Positions 44,600 to 51,811 of a DNA stretch of 64,000 nucleotides are shown here, piece by piece (the stretch's first letter is position 1; each line of letters opens with the position of its first letter). The DNA comes from HNR sp040400085. GTDB lineage: Bacteria; Actinomycetota; Actinomycetes; Actinomycetales; Microbacteriaceae. The stretch spans positions 19,017 to 83,016 of the forward strand of contig JBBAQX010000015.1 in NCBI GenBank assembly GCA_040400085.1. The letters run 5' to 3'. A program made the translations under genes and the position numbers. The notes beneath the pieces were generated by a model, which was given only the letters and a program-made list of their open reading frames with translations, made no database searches and was not told where the DNA came from.

Positions 44600-45592
44600 C
44601 TAAACCGTCGCGCGCACTTCACCGACCACGGTCGAACCACCCGTGATCGACAGCCCCAGCATCGGTAGTACCCCGTCGACAGCCTCGCGGGTGAGCGCCC
44701 CGCTCTGGACGAGCAGCTCAAGGGAAGCCACGCTGGCCGCCCGAAGGTTGCCGTCAAGCACCTTCAGCGCGACGGTCGTGCCGTCTGGCGCGCCCATGAC
44801 CATGACGCCCTCCGCGCCGAACTTCGCGAAAACGCCGAGCTCATCGATCACAATGGTGTTTGGCCGCCCAGGCCCATCGATAACCCAGCCGTTCGCGAGC
44901 GCGTTGTTATACAGCTCAGCCGCCGTCCGGTGGAGCGGGAAGGGTGAGGTTGCCTGAGACGTGATCAATCGACGGATGGCGCGGGCAATCCCTACCAGAC
45001 TGAGTGCGTAGACGGGTGCCCCGCATCCGTCCACCCAGCTGACAGTTACCTTCTCGCCGGAGAACCGCTGAACCGTGTCGCGAATGTGAACCTGGAGCGG
45101 GTGTGATTCGGCGAGGTAGTTCTTGGTGGGCCACTTATTGACGACACAGGCTAAGAGCATCGCCGCGTGTTTGCCGGAGCAATTCATGAACATTGGCGAG
45201 GGTGGAAGGTTTTCGCGGAGGACTTGGCCCCGGGCATCCCTATCTATTGGGACATCTGCCGGGCATTGGAGGGCAGACGGCTCGAGATTTGCGAGGTTGA
45301 GTATTTGCTGCACGAGGGCCAGGTGATTTGCCGTTCCGGTGTGGCTGGCCATCGCAATCACGGAGAGCTCCGGAAGAAGGGTAACGCCGCTGGTCATCAC
45401 GGCGAGAGCCTGAAGCGGTTTGAGGCAGGATCGCGGAAAAACCAGTGCGCGCGGGTTGCCGAGGGTACGTATAATTTCACCCTCGGAGTCGAGTACGACA
45501 GCGGAACCTGCATGACGCGATTCAACGAATCCGCTGCGGGTCACTACGGCAATCTGGGCTGCCTCGCTCAGGCTAAAAGTCTCTTTAATCAT
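44600..45592 (-). CDS. Asparaginase, type II (COG4448, Rhizobium etli type)
   Basis: A 330-residue asparaginase of the thermolabile R. etli/COG4448 family, unrelated in fold to the E. coli enzymes. It hydrolyses L-asparagine to aspartate and ammonia. SGFVESRHAGSAVVLDSEG, FPRSCLKPLQALAV, MASHTGTANHL, NCSGKHAAMLLACV and WVDGCGAPVYALSL are the conserved stretches. A TAGGCT hexamer lies eight bases before the ATG, which suggests a leaderless mRNA. It converges on the racemase gene and is divergent from the OsmC gene. Confidence 0.9.
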   Translation of the reverse strand: MIKETFSLSEAAQIAVVTRSGFVESRHAGSAVVLDSEGEIIRTLGNPRALVFPRSCLKPLQALAVMTSGVTLLPELSVIAMASHTGTANHLALVQQILNLANLEPSALQCPADVPIDRDARGQVLRENLPPSPMFMNCSGKHAAMLLACVVNKWPTKNYLAESHPLQVHIRDTVQRFSGEKVTVSWVDGCGAPVYALSLVGIARAIRRLITSQATSPFPLHRTAAELYNNALANGWVIDGPGRPNTIVIDELGVFAKFGAEGVMVMGAPDGTTVALKVLDGNLRAASVASLELLVQSGALTREAVDGVLPMLGLSITGGSTVVGEVRATV

Positions 45593-45631
45593 CGGTTATG
45601 AGCCTACCCTGATCAGAGGTACCCTAGCCAC

Positions 45632-46105
45632 ATGCATAACGAACATCACTATTCTGTCGCCGTTGAGTGGCAGGGCAACACCGGAACGGGTACGAGTGGT
45701 TACCGGGATTACGGTCGACAGCACAGCGTGAGCGCCGAAGGTAAGCATATGATCGAGGGTTCCGCGGATAAGCCGTTTCGCGGAGATCCGGCTCGTTGGA
45801 ACCCCGAGGAAATGCTGCTGGCCGCTCTCGCCCAGTGCCATATGCTCTCGTATCTTCACGTCGCCGTTGAATCTGGCGTCGTCGTGACGGCCTATTCCGA
45901 TGCGGCCACGGGGACGATGACGCTGGACGGTAGGGGCGGAGGATCCTTCACCGAGGCGGTGCTGCATCCCCTCGTGACGGTGGCAGACGAGTCAATGGTT
46001 GAGGCCGCCCGGGCAGCTCACGCGCGGGCGAGTGAGCTGTGCTTTATTGCGAACTCGGTGAATTTTCCAGTGCGACACGAACCCATCATTGTGGTTGGTT
46101 CATAG
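45632..46105 (+). CDS. OsmC family peroxiredoxin-like protein
   Basis: A 157-residue OsmC/Ohr-fold protein. The two redox cysteines are in LAALAQCHMLSYLH and ASELCFIANSV, and NPEEMLLAALAQCHM is the family signature. It reduces organic hydroperoxides in the cytoplasm as a dimer. TACCCT lies six bases before the ATG, so the message is probably leaderless. The 39-base gap to the asparaginase gene must hold both promoters back to back, around a CTGATCAG palindrome. Confidence 0.92.
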   Translation: MHNEHHYSVAVEWQGNTGTGTSGYRDYGRQHSVSAEGKHMIEGSADKPFRGDPARWNPEEMLLAALAQCHMLSYLHVAVESGVVVTAYSDAATGTMTLDGRGGGSFTEAVLHPLVTVADESMVEAARAAHARASELCFIANSVNFPVRHEPIIVVGS

Positions 46106-46149
46106 CGGCTGGGTGTAACACGACCCCAGTAGGCCTTAGGATAGAGATC

Positions 46150-47727
46150 ATGTCCAGCGGTTCATCGTTCTTTATAACCACGCCCATTTTCTACGTTAAC
46201 GATGTTCCACATATCGGTCACGCCTATACAGAGGTGGCTGCCGATGTGTTGGCTCGATGGCATCGCCAAGCGGGTGATGATACCTGGCTGCTTACCGGCA
46301 CGGATGAACACGGGCAGAAGATCCTGCGCACGGCGACAGCAAACGGGGTAAGCCCGCGCGAGTGGGCCGACAAACTGGTGAATGAATCCTGGCTGCCCCT
46401 GCTCAAGACAATCGATGTTCAGAACGACGACTTCATCCGTACCACGGAAGAGCGTCACGAGAAGAACGTCCAGAAATTTCTCCAGAAACTCTACGACGAC
46501 GGACACATCTACGCTGGGGAGTTCGAGGCCCTGTATTGCGTCGGCTGCGAGGAGTTCAAGCCCGAGAGCGAAATAATCCTGGGCACGGGGGAATACGAGG
46601 GCGTCAAGGTCTGCGCCATTCACTCCAAGCCCCTCGAGCTTCTGCAGGAAAAGAACTACTTCTTCCGGATGAGCGACTTCCAGGAACGCCTCCTCAAGCT
46701 CTACGAGGATCGCCCAGACTTCGTGCAGCCGGCAAGCGCGCGCAACGAGGTTGTTGCGTTCGTTCAGCAGGGACTCAAAGATCTTTCCATCTCGCGCTCC
46801 AGCTTCGACTGGGGTATCCCGATCCCGTGGGACAACACCCACGTCACCTACGTGTGGTTCGATGCGCTCCTTAACTACGTCACGGCCATCGGCTACGGCG
46901 AAAACGACGAGGAATTCAACCGCCGCTGGCCTGCGAACCACATCGTGGGCAAGGACATCCTTCGTTTCCACGCCGTGATCTGGCCAGCGATGCTCATGGC
47001 TGCGGGCCTTGAGGTGCCCAAGCATGTCTTCGGCCACGGCTGGCTGCTTGTCGGCGGCGAGAAAATGTCCAAGTCTAAGCTCACGGGTATCGCCCCGAAC
47101 GAGATCACCGACACGTTCGGCTCTGACGCCTTCCGCTACTACTTCTCGCGGGCCGTCAGCTTCGGCCACGACGGCTCCTTCAGCTGGGAAGATCTGAGCG
47201 CACGCTATCACGCCGAACTCGCTAACGGCTTCGGCAACCTCGCCAGCCGCGTGCTCGCGATGAGCTCGCGCTACTACGACGGGGTGACGCCCGCTCCCGG
47301 TTCGATTACGGATGCCGAGCATCAGATCCAGCGAATCGTCGCGGATGCCGCGACCCAGGCCGATAAAGCGGTCGAAGCATTCCATATTCACGAGGCGCTT
47401 ACCCATATCTGGACAATAGTGGATGCCCTCAACGGCTACATCACGGAGCAGGAGCCCTGGGTTCTCGCGAAGAGTGAGGACACTCGCGATCGCCTGGGAA
47501 CGGTACTGTACACGGCGACCGAGGGTTTGCGTGCGCTGGCGGTGCTGCTCTCGCCGGTCATCCCTCTAGCGACAGAGAAGCTGTGGGTCGCGCTCAACGC
47601 CGAGCCTGTGCTCGGTGCGCTGCGTGACCAGAACATCCGTGATGCCGGAACCTGGGGTCAGCTGCCGCCGGAGACACCCGTGAGCGTACTTGAAGCGCTT
47701 TTCCCGCGCATCGAGACCGCCGAATAA
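46150..47727 (+). CDS. metG: Methionyl-tRNA synthetase
   Basis: A 525-residue class I aminoacyl-tRNA synthetase that charges tRNA-Met. N-terminal FFITTPIFYVNDVPHIGHAY with the HIGH motif near residue 23, TGTDEHGQKI, and KMSKS (GEKMSKSKLTG) near 306. The zinc knuckle has one clear CVGC pair, then CAIHS. The C-terminal dimerisation domain of long MetRS forms is absent, as usual in this group. I chose the ATG at 46150; TAGGAT lies seven bases upstream, so the mRNA is probably leaderless. A longer in-frame start at 46039 lies inside the OsmC gene. Confidence 0.96.
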   Translation: MSSGSSFFITTPIFYVNDVPHIGHAYTEVAADVLARWHRQAGDDTWLLTGTDEHGQKILRTATANGVSPREWADKLVNESWLPLLKTIDVQNDDFIRTTEERHEKNVQKFLQKLYDDGHIYAGEFEALYCVGCEEFKPESEIILGTGEYEGVKVCAIHSKPLELLQEKNYFFRMSDFQERLLKLYEDRPDFVQPASARNEVVAFVQQGLKDLSISRSSFDWGIPIPWDNTHVTYVWFDALLNYVTAIGYGENDEEFNRRWPANHIVGKDILRFHAVIWPAMLMAAGLEVPKHVFGHGWLLVGGEKMSKSKLTGIAPNEITDTFGSDAFRYYFSRAVSFGHDGSFSWEDLSARYHAELANGFGNLASRVLAMSSRYYDGVTPAPGSITDAEHQIQRIVADAATQADKAVEAFHIHEALTHIWTIVDALNGYITEQEPWVLAKSEDTRDRLGTVLYTATEGLRALAVLLSPVIPLATEKLWVALNAEPVLGALRDQNIRDAGTWGQLPPETPVSVLEALFPRIETAE

Positions 47728-47754
47728 CGGCACGGTCGTAAGGAAGTTAGATCC

Positions 47755-48639
47755 ATGAACGCAGCACAACCAATCCGGGCCAGGGAGAAGACGGAGGGCA
47801 GGGATCTGACCTACCCTCCGCTTCCCGAGGCTCTCGCGGTTGCGGTTTATGACAATCACACGCATCTTGAGATTGAGGATGGCGAGAGCGCCCTGGATGC
47901 CTACGAGCAGCTCGATCGTGCCCAGCACGTTGGCGTGCGTGGCGTTGTCCAGGTCGGTACGGATCTCGCGACGAGCCGCTGGTCCGCGACCATGTCCGAG
48001 ACTGACCCCAGAGTGCTTGCCGCCGTCGCGCTGCACCCGAACGAAGCACCGAGACTCGCTGAGAAGGGGCTGCTCGACGAACATATCGCTGGCATCGCCG
48101 AGTTGGCCTCCCGCCCCCGCGTGCGCGCGGTAGGCGAGACGGGGCTCGACTATTTCCGTACCGGCGAGGACGGGCGAGAGAGCCAGATGCGCTCGTTCGA
48201 GGCGCATATTGAGATTGCCAAAGAGAACGGTATAGCCCTCCAGATTCACGATAGGGATGCTCACGAAGACGTGGTGAGTACGCTCCTGCGGGTTGGCGCG
48301 CCCGAGCGTACCGTTTTTCATTGCTATTCGGGAGACGACCAATTGGCGGCCCTCTGCGCTGACAACGGTTGGTACCTGTCCTTCGCCGGAACCGTGACCT
48401 TCAAGAATGCCGCCAACCTGCGATCATCGCTGAGGATCGCGCCTCGTTCGCTCATCATGGTCGAGACGGATGCCCCGTTCCTCACGCCAATGCCTTATCG
48501 CGGGCGCCCCAACTCCGCGTACCTGATTCCCCACACCGTGCGCCACATGGCCGAGGTCCTTGATACAGATCTTGATACTCTCTGCGGCCAGATTGCTCAT
48601 AACACTGAGCAGGTTTACGGAAGCTGGGACGCAGAGTGA
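47755..48639 (+). CDS. tatD: TatD family metal-dependent hydrolase
   Basis: A 294-residue TIM-barrel hydrolase of the TatD DNase family, acting on DNA 3' ends. Metal ligands: NHTHLEIED near residue 38, AVGETGLDYF, LQIHDRDAHED, FHCYSGD and MVETDAPFLTPMPYRGRPN. Length is slightly above the family's 260 because of an N-terminal extension. It sits between metG and rsmA, the widespread bacterial order, and overlaps rsmA by four bases (GTGA). Confidence 0.94.
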   Translation: MNAAQPIRAREKTEGRDLTYPPLPEALAVAVYDNHTHLEIEDGESALDAYEQLDRAQHVGVRGVVQVGTDLATSRWSATMSETDPRVLAAVALHPNEAPRLAEKGLLDEHIAGIAELASRPRVRAVGETGLDYFRTGEDGRESQMRSFEAHIEIAKENGIALQIHDRDAHEDVVSTLLRVGAPERTVFHCYSGDDQLAALCADNGWYLSFAGTVTFKNAANLRSSLRIAPRSLIMVETDAPFLTPMPYRGRPNSAYLIPHTVRHMAEVLDTDLDTLCGQIAHNTEQVYGSWDAE

Positions 48640-49523
48640 GTGATAGAGCGGATGTACCGGTAACTCCTGGTGATAGCGGCGTGAAGCTGCTTGGCCCTGC
48701 CGAGGTTCGTGACCTTGCGGGCATCCTTAATATCGTGCCGACCAAGAAGCTGGGCCAGAACTTTGTGATCGATCCCAATACGGTGCGGCGCATTGTGCGG
48801 GTCGCCGGCGTCAAACCGGGGGAGACCGTCGTCGAGGTGGGGCCTGGCCTCGGTTCACTCACGTTTGGTCTGCTCGAGGCTGGCGCGGCCGTGGTCGCAG
48901 TCGAGATTGATGGGCGCCTTGCCGCTCAACTCCCCAAAACCGCACAGCTGATGGCGCCGGATGCCTCACTCACGGTGATCCACGAGGATGCGCTCCGGAT
49001 CACGGAGCTTCCCGATGCCCCCGCTCGTCTCGTGGCCAATCTGCCCTATAACGTCTCCGTGCCCGTGCTGCTGCACTTCATGGAGCACTTTCCCACGCTG
49101 CTCGCCGGCGTCGTTATGGTACAGGCGGAGGTCGGCTACCGGATCGCGGCCGAGCCCGGCTCAAAGGTCTACGGCGCCCCCAGCGTCAAGGCCGAGTGGT
49201 ACGGTTCGTGGCGCACGCACGGGCAGGTGAGCCGCCAGATCTTTTGGCCTGTTCCCAACGTCGATTCCGTGCTCGTTGGTTTTGATCGCAGGGAGGTTCC
49301 CCTCGGTACGGAGGAGGAACGCCTCGCTACGTTTTCGCTGGTGGATGCGGGTTTCCAGCAGCGTCGAAAAATGTTGCGTCAGTCGTTGCAGCCGGTTTTG
49401 GGCGACACGGCTACGGCATCCGCGATTATTGAGGAAGCCGGAGTGAATCCTGAGACCCGTAGTGAGCAGCTCACCGTGCGGGACTTTTTGAATATTGCGC
49501 GAGTATCCGTAGCGCGATCATAG
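48636..49523 (+). CDS. rsmA: 16S rRNA dimethyladenosine transferase RsmA (KsgA)
   Basis: A 295-residue methyltransferase that dimethylates two adjacent adenines (A1518, A1519 in E. coli) near the 3' end of 16S rRNA. TKKLGQNFVIDPNTVRRIV, the SAM site VVEVGPGLGSLTFGLLEAGA and the catalytic NLPYNVSVPVL are intact. A basic C-terminal helical domain binds rRNA. The start is GTG, coupled to tatD. In most actinobacteria ispE follows; here two small membrane protein genes follow instead. Confidence 0.95.
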   Translation: MSDRADVPVTPGDSGVKLLGPAEVRDLAGILNIVPTKKLGQNFVIDPNTVRRIVRVAGVKPGETVVEVGPGLGSLTFGLLEAGAAVVAVEIDGRLAAQLPKTAQLMAPDASLTVIHEDALRITELPDAPARLVANLPYNVSVPVLLHFMEHFPTLLAGVVMVQAEVGYRIAAEPGSKVYGAPSVKAEWYGSWRTHGQVSRQIFWPVPNVDSVLVGFDRREVPLGTEEERLATFSLVDAGFQQRRKMLRQSLQPVLGDTATASAIIEEAGVNPETRSEQLTVRDFLNIARVSVARS

Positions 49524-49548
49524 AGATACGAAGGATACGTGAGGAACC

Positions 49549-50130
49549 ATGGTCAAGAAGAAACCTCAACCTGAGGCAGAGAGCGAGAACGGTTGGCAAA
49601 TCGTCTCGTCGGACTCCCCGAAGGAGACTGCGGATGCTGTTGTGAGCGACGACGCCGTGTCTGATATTGCCGTGCCTGAAGTTGGCGTGGCTGATCTTGC
49701 CGTGCCTGAAGTTGGCGTGTCTGGTGCTGACTCACCGGGCGAAGGCCAAGAGGGATGGCAGGACCCCGTACAACCGCTGTCTCTCGACGAGATCGCGGCC
49801 GCGGAGGAAGAAAAACCTCGGACGAGTGACGTTTCTCTTGTCAGCATCGGAATCCTGATGGGTGTCTATGCGCTGTACACCGTAGCTTGGTTCCTCGCTG
49901 CCAAGTCGTATTCGCTCTATTACAGTGTTGTCGTGACGTCCAGCGGAATTGTTGGGGACATTCTTTATCAGGCGCTGATCTGGTTAACCGCCGTGACGCC
50001 AGCAATATGGTTCCTCGTGTCCTTTCAACTTACCAAGGGTAAAGCACCGTGGAAACGTATTGCCTGGCTCGTTGCTGGGGCGATTGTACTGATCCCGATT
50101 CCTTATCTCTTTCAGCAGGTGATTTACTGA
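49549..50130 (+). CDS. Hypothetical membrane protein with N-terminal repeats
   Basis: A 193-residue protein. The first 95 residues are acidic and disordered with a duplicated VPEVGV unit; the rest holds three predicted membrane helices (VSIGILMGVYALYTVAWFLA, DILYQALIWLTAVTPAIWFL, IAWLVAGAIVLIPIPYLF). The ATG at 49549 follows GAGG at good distance, 25 bases after rsmA. Its stop overlaps the next gene by one base (TGATG). No family recognised. The pair may act together at the membrane. Confidence 0.75.
   Translation: MVKKKPQPEAESENGWQIVSSDSPKETADAVVSDDAVSDIAVPEVGVADLAVPEVGVSGADSPGEGQEGWQDPVQPLSLDEIAAAEEEKPRTSDVSLVSIGILMGVYALYTVAWFLAAKSYSLYYSVVVTSSGIVGDILYQALIWLTAVTPAIWFLVSFQLTKGKAPWKRIAWLVAGAIVLIPIPYLFQQVIY
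49657..49728 (+). repeat. In-frame 30-bp tandem repeat
   Basis: Two full units (49657-49686, 49687-49716; three or fewer differences) and the start of a third, coding for V(S/A)D(I/L)AVPEVG. They lie in the disordered N-terminal part of the membrane protein. Confidence 0.75.
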
Positions 50131-50522
50131 TGTCCGTCAATGAAAACAATAACGTCGATATTGAGCAGGCCGAGGCGGATGAGATTCTCGTTCCTCCCGC
50201 GCCACGACGCCGGGTCAGTGTCTGGTTGATGACCGGATTTTTTGCGATCTTCTTTGCCTTCGCTGTCTTTGCCGCGCTCGGTAACCTCATCGGAGTGACT
50301 CAGATTGCGGGTGAATTGGAGGCGAGCATCCCCTTCTCGGGCTGGCTGTTGCTCATACTCGGAATTGCGTTGCCTGTTGTCGTCTTTGTGTTAGCCGTTT
50401 GGCTGGGGCGCAAACGTAGCCTGACCCTGCGTGCTCTTATCCTGCTGGCAGGCCTAGGTCTGGTGGCCGTCGCGATGTTGGATATCCAGCAGAGCATCAG
50501 GCTGGGCTCGTTCTTCGTTTAA
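50130..50522 (+). CDS. Hypothetical small membrane protein
   Basis: A 130-residue protein with three predicted membrane helices (VWLMTGFFAIFFAFAVFAAL, GWLLLILGIALPVVVFVLAV, LRALILLAGLGLVAVAML) after an acidic N-terminus of about 30 residues and the basic turn APRRRVS. Its ATG shares one base with the upstream stop, so both are translated together. No family recognised. Confidence 0.75.
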   Translation: MSVNENNNVDIEQAEADEILVPPAPRRRVSVWLMTGFFAIFFAFAVFAALGNLIGVTQIAGELEASIPFSGWLLLILGIALPVVVFVLAVWLGRKRSLTLRALILLAGLGLVAVAMLDIQQSIRLGSFFV

Positions 50523-50567
50523 TCGAAACCGGTTGCCGGTGGCTGAAGATTTGGGTTACAGAAGAAT

Positions 50568-50954
50568 TTATACGAGCCTGATAGGCCCGGGGTATTGGGC
50601 CACGAGAGGGTCCGCTGTGAGCAGCATTATGCCCTCCGATTGTGCTTGAGCAACCAACATGCGGTCAAACGGATCTTTGTGAAGGGGAGGCAGCGTTCCC
50701 GCGACACTGGCGTGGATCCCCGTGATGGCGATTTCGCGATACTGATTGTCAAGGAGGGCCCGGCGCAACACTGTTGGGTCAACGGCGAAGTCGGCTCGAC
50801 CCTGTGCATTTTTGATTGCGACTTCCCATATGCTCGCGGAACTAAAATAGACCTCGTTGTCCAGAGACTCAACTAGTGTGACGATGTCCTGGTTGAGCTT
50901 GCGGGAGTTTCCTAAAGCCCATAACAGAACATGGGTATCGAGTAGATACTTCAT
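50568..50954 (-). CDS. VapC-type PIN domain toxin
   Basis: A 128-residue PIN ribonuclease. The acidic metal-binding residues are visible in YLLDTHVLLWAL (Asp6), SASIWEVAIK (Glu), DPFDRMLVAQA (Asp) and LLTADP (Asp). As in other type II toxins it should cleave RNA and inhibit growth when freed from its antitoxin. It overlaps the antitoxin gene by four bases (ATGA). Length and motifs are complete, so it looks functional. Confidence 0.93.
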   Translation of the reverse strand: MKYLLDTHVLLWALGNSRKLNQDIVTLVESLDNEVYFSSASIWEVAIKNAQGRADFAVDPTVLRRALLDNQYREIAITGIHASVAGTLPPLHKDPFDRMLVAQAQSEGIMLLTADPLVAQYPGPIRLV

Positions 50955-51226
50955 GGATGTTCCGGAGTGGTATGAAGAGGTTCATCAGAGCCTTCGAAAA
51001 GGTCGCTGATGTCTGCGCTCGCCCAGCAGTCAAAATCATCGGGAACGCTGATATAACCCTGGAGTATGTCAAGTTTTCTTTTTGCGGGATGGCTGTCAGC
51101 CTGGATGGAGACGAGCTTTGCCACGGGTGTTCCTGCACGAGAGATTGTTATCTGCTCGCCGCGTTCTATCTCTACGAGTAATTGGGACAGCGTGGTTTTG
51201 GCTTCGTGGACATTGACAGTACGCAT
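50951..51226 (-). CDS. Phd/YefM-type antitoxin
   Basis: A 91-residue antitoxin. The N-terminal Phd/YefM DNA-binding fold is marked by VNVHEAKTTLSQLLVEIERGE and ITISRAGTPVAKLV; the acidic C-terminal tail (FDCWASADISDLFEGSDEP) should wrap the toxin. It is the first gene of the pair. Two palindromic ATTAGCTAA sites lie just upstream, so the complex probably represses its own promoter. Confidence 0.92.
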   Translation of the reverse strand: MRTVNVHEAKTTLSQLLVEIERGEQITISRAGTPVAKLVSIQADSHPAKRKLDILQGYISVPDDFDCWASADISDLFEGSDEPLHTTPEHP

Positions 51227-51257
51227 GAGAAACTCCTTATAAAGATGCCACTTATAG

Positions 51258-51281
51258 ATTAGCTAACTTGAATTAGCTAAT
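51258..51281. promoter_or_regulatory. Operator/promoter of the toxin-antitoxin pair
   Basis: Two copies of palindromic ATTAGCTAA(C/T), at 51258-51266 and 51272-51281. On the minus strand TTGATT and TAATCT, 17 bases apart, are built from these same bases, so occupancy by the antitoxin would block RNA polymerase. Confidence 0.65.
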
Positions 51282-51310
51282 CAAGCACTTTCTCTCTGAA
51301 AGACAGAAGA

Positions 51311-51613
51311 CTACCTGTTCCTGCCGAGCATGTTTTCAAGATGAATCTGATCACGGGCATCTGGCATGAGGAGCCAACCGGCGGCATAGATCACGAATGT
51401 GCTTCCAAAGAAGATCGCCCCGATCACAGCCGCCAGGCGAACAAACTTGGGCTCAACCCGTATCTTGTCGGCGATTCCCGCGCAGACGCCGCCGAACCAG
51501 GAGTTGTCGCTCCTGACCAGATTCAGGGATCGTATCCACGAGAAGAATCCCGCTCCGGGTACGTCGCGGCGGTAGTTAGATTGAGATGATGATGGTGGTT
51601 CGTAGTTGCTCAT
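51311..51613 (-). CDS. PspC domain membrane protein
   Basis: A 100-residue protein. After a polar N-terminus comes the PspC core SDNSWFGGVCAGIADKIRVEPKFVRLAAVI and one or two membrane segments (GAIFFGSTFVIYAAGWLLMP). In actinobacteria, PspC proteins are often linked to envelope-stress control. GAGGA lies eight bases before the ATG. It stands alone here, without pspA or a two-component system nearby. Confidence 0.9.
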   Translation of the reverse strand: MSNYEPPSSSQSNYRRDVPGAGFFSWIRSLNLVRSDNSWFGGVCAGIADKIRVEPKFVRLAAVIGAIFFGSTFVIYAAGWLLMPDARDQIHLENMLGRNR

Positions 51614-51748
51614 GTATCAATCCTCACCCACCCGTGCTATCTGCACCATGGGGTAACTCCCTGACTCAACCCTGAATCTGTCTTCGAGCTCACGGGATGT
51701 TGTAGGCGAAGCACAACCTCCGCAGGGGTATAAGATTGTGGCTATTGG

Positions 51749-51771
51749 CCGACCGGTTCTGGTCGGTTTTT
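51749..51771 (+). terminator. Terminator-like hairpin in the serA leader
   Basis: CCGACC (51749-51754), six bases, GGTCGG (51761-51766) and five T (51767-51771), 41 bases before the serA start and 14 bases after a TATAAG hexamer (51729-51734). It could attenuate serA, or end transcription from upstream. Confidence 0.5.
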
Positions 51772-51811
51772 CGTCTCGCTATTTCAAGCCCCGCCACCGA
51801 AGGATTCCCTC

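Noticed and set aside
46162..47406. Minus-strand 414-codon open frame
   Set aside because: Antisense to metG, whose motifs are all intact on the plus strand.
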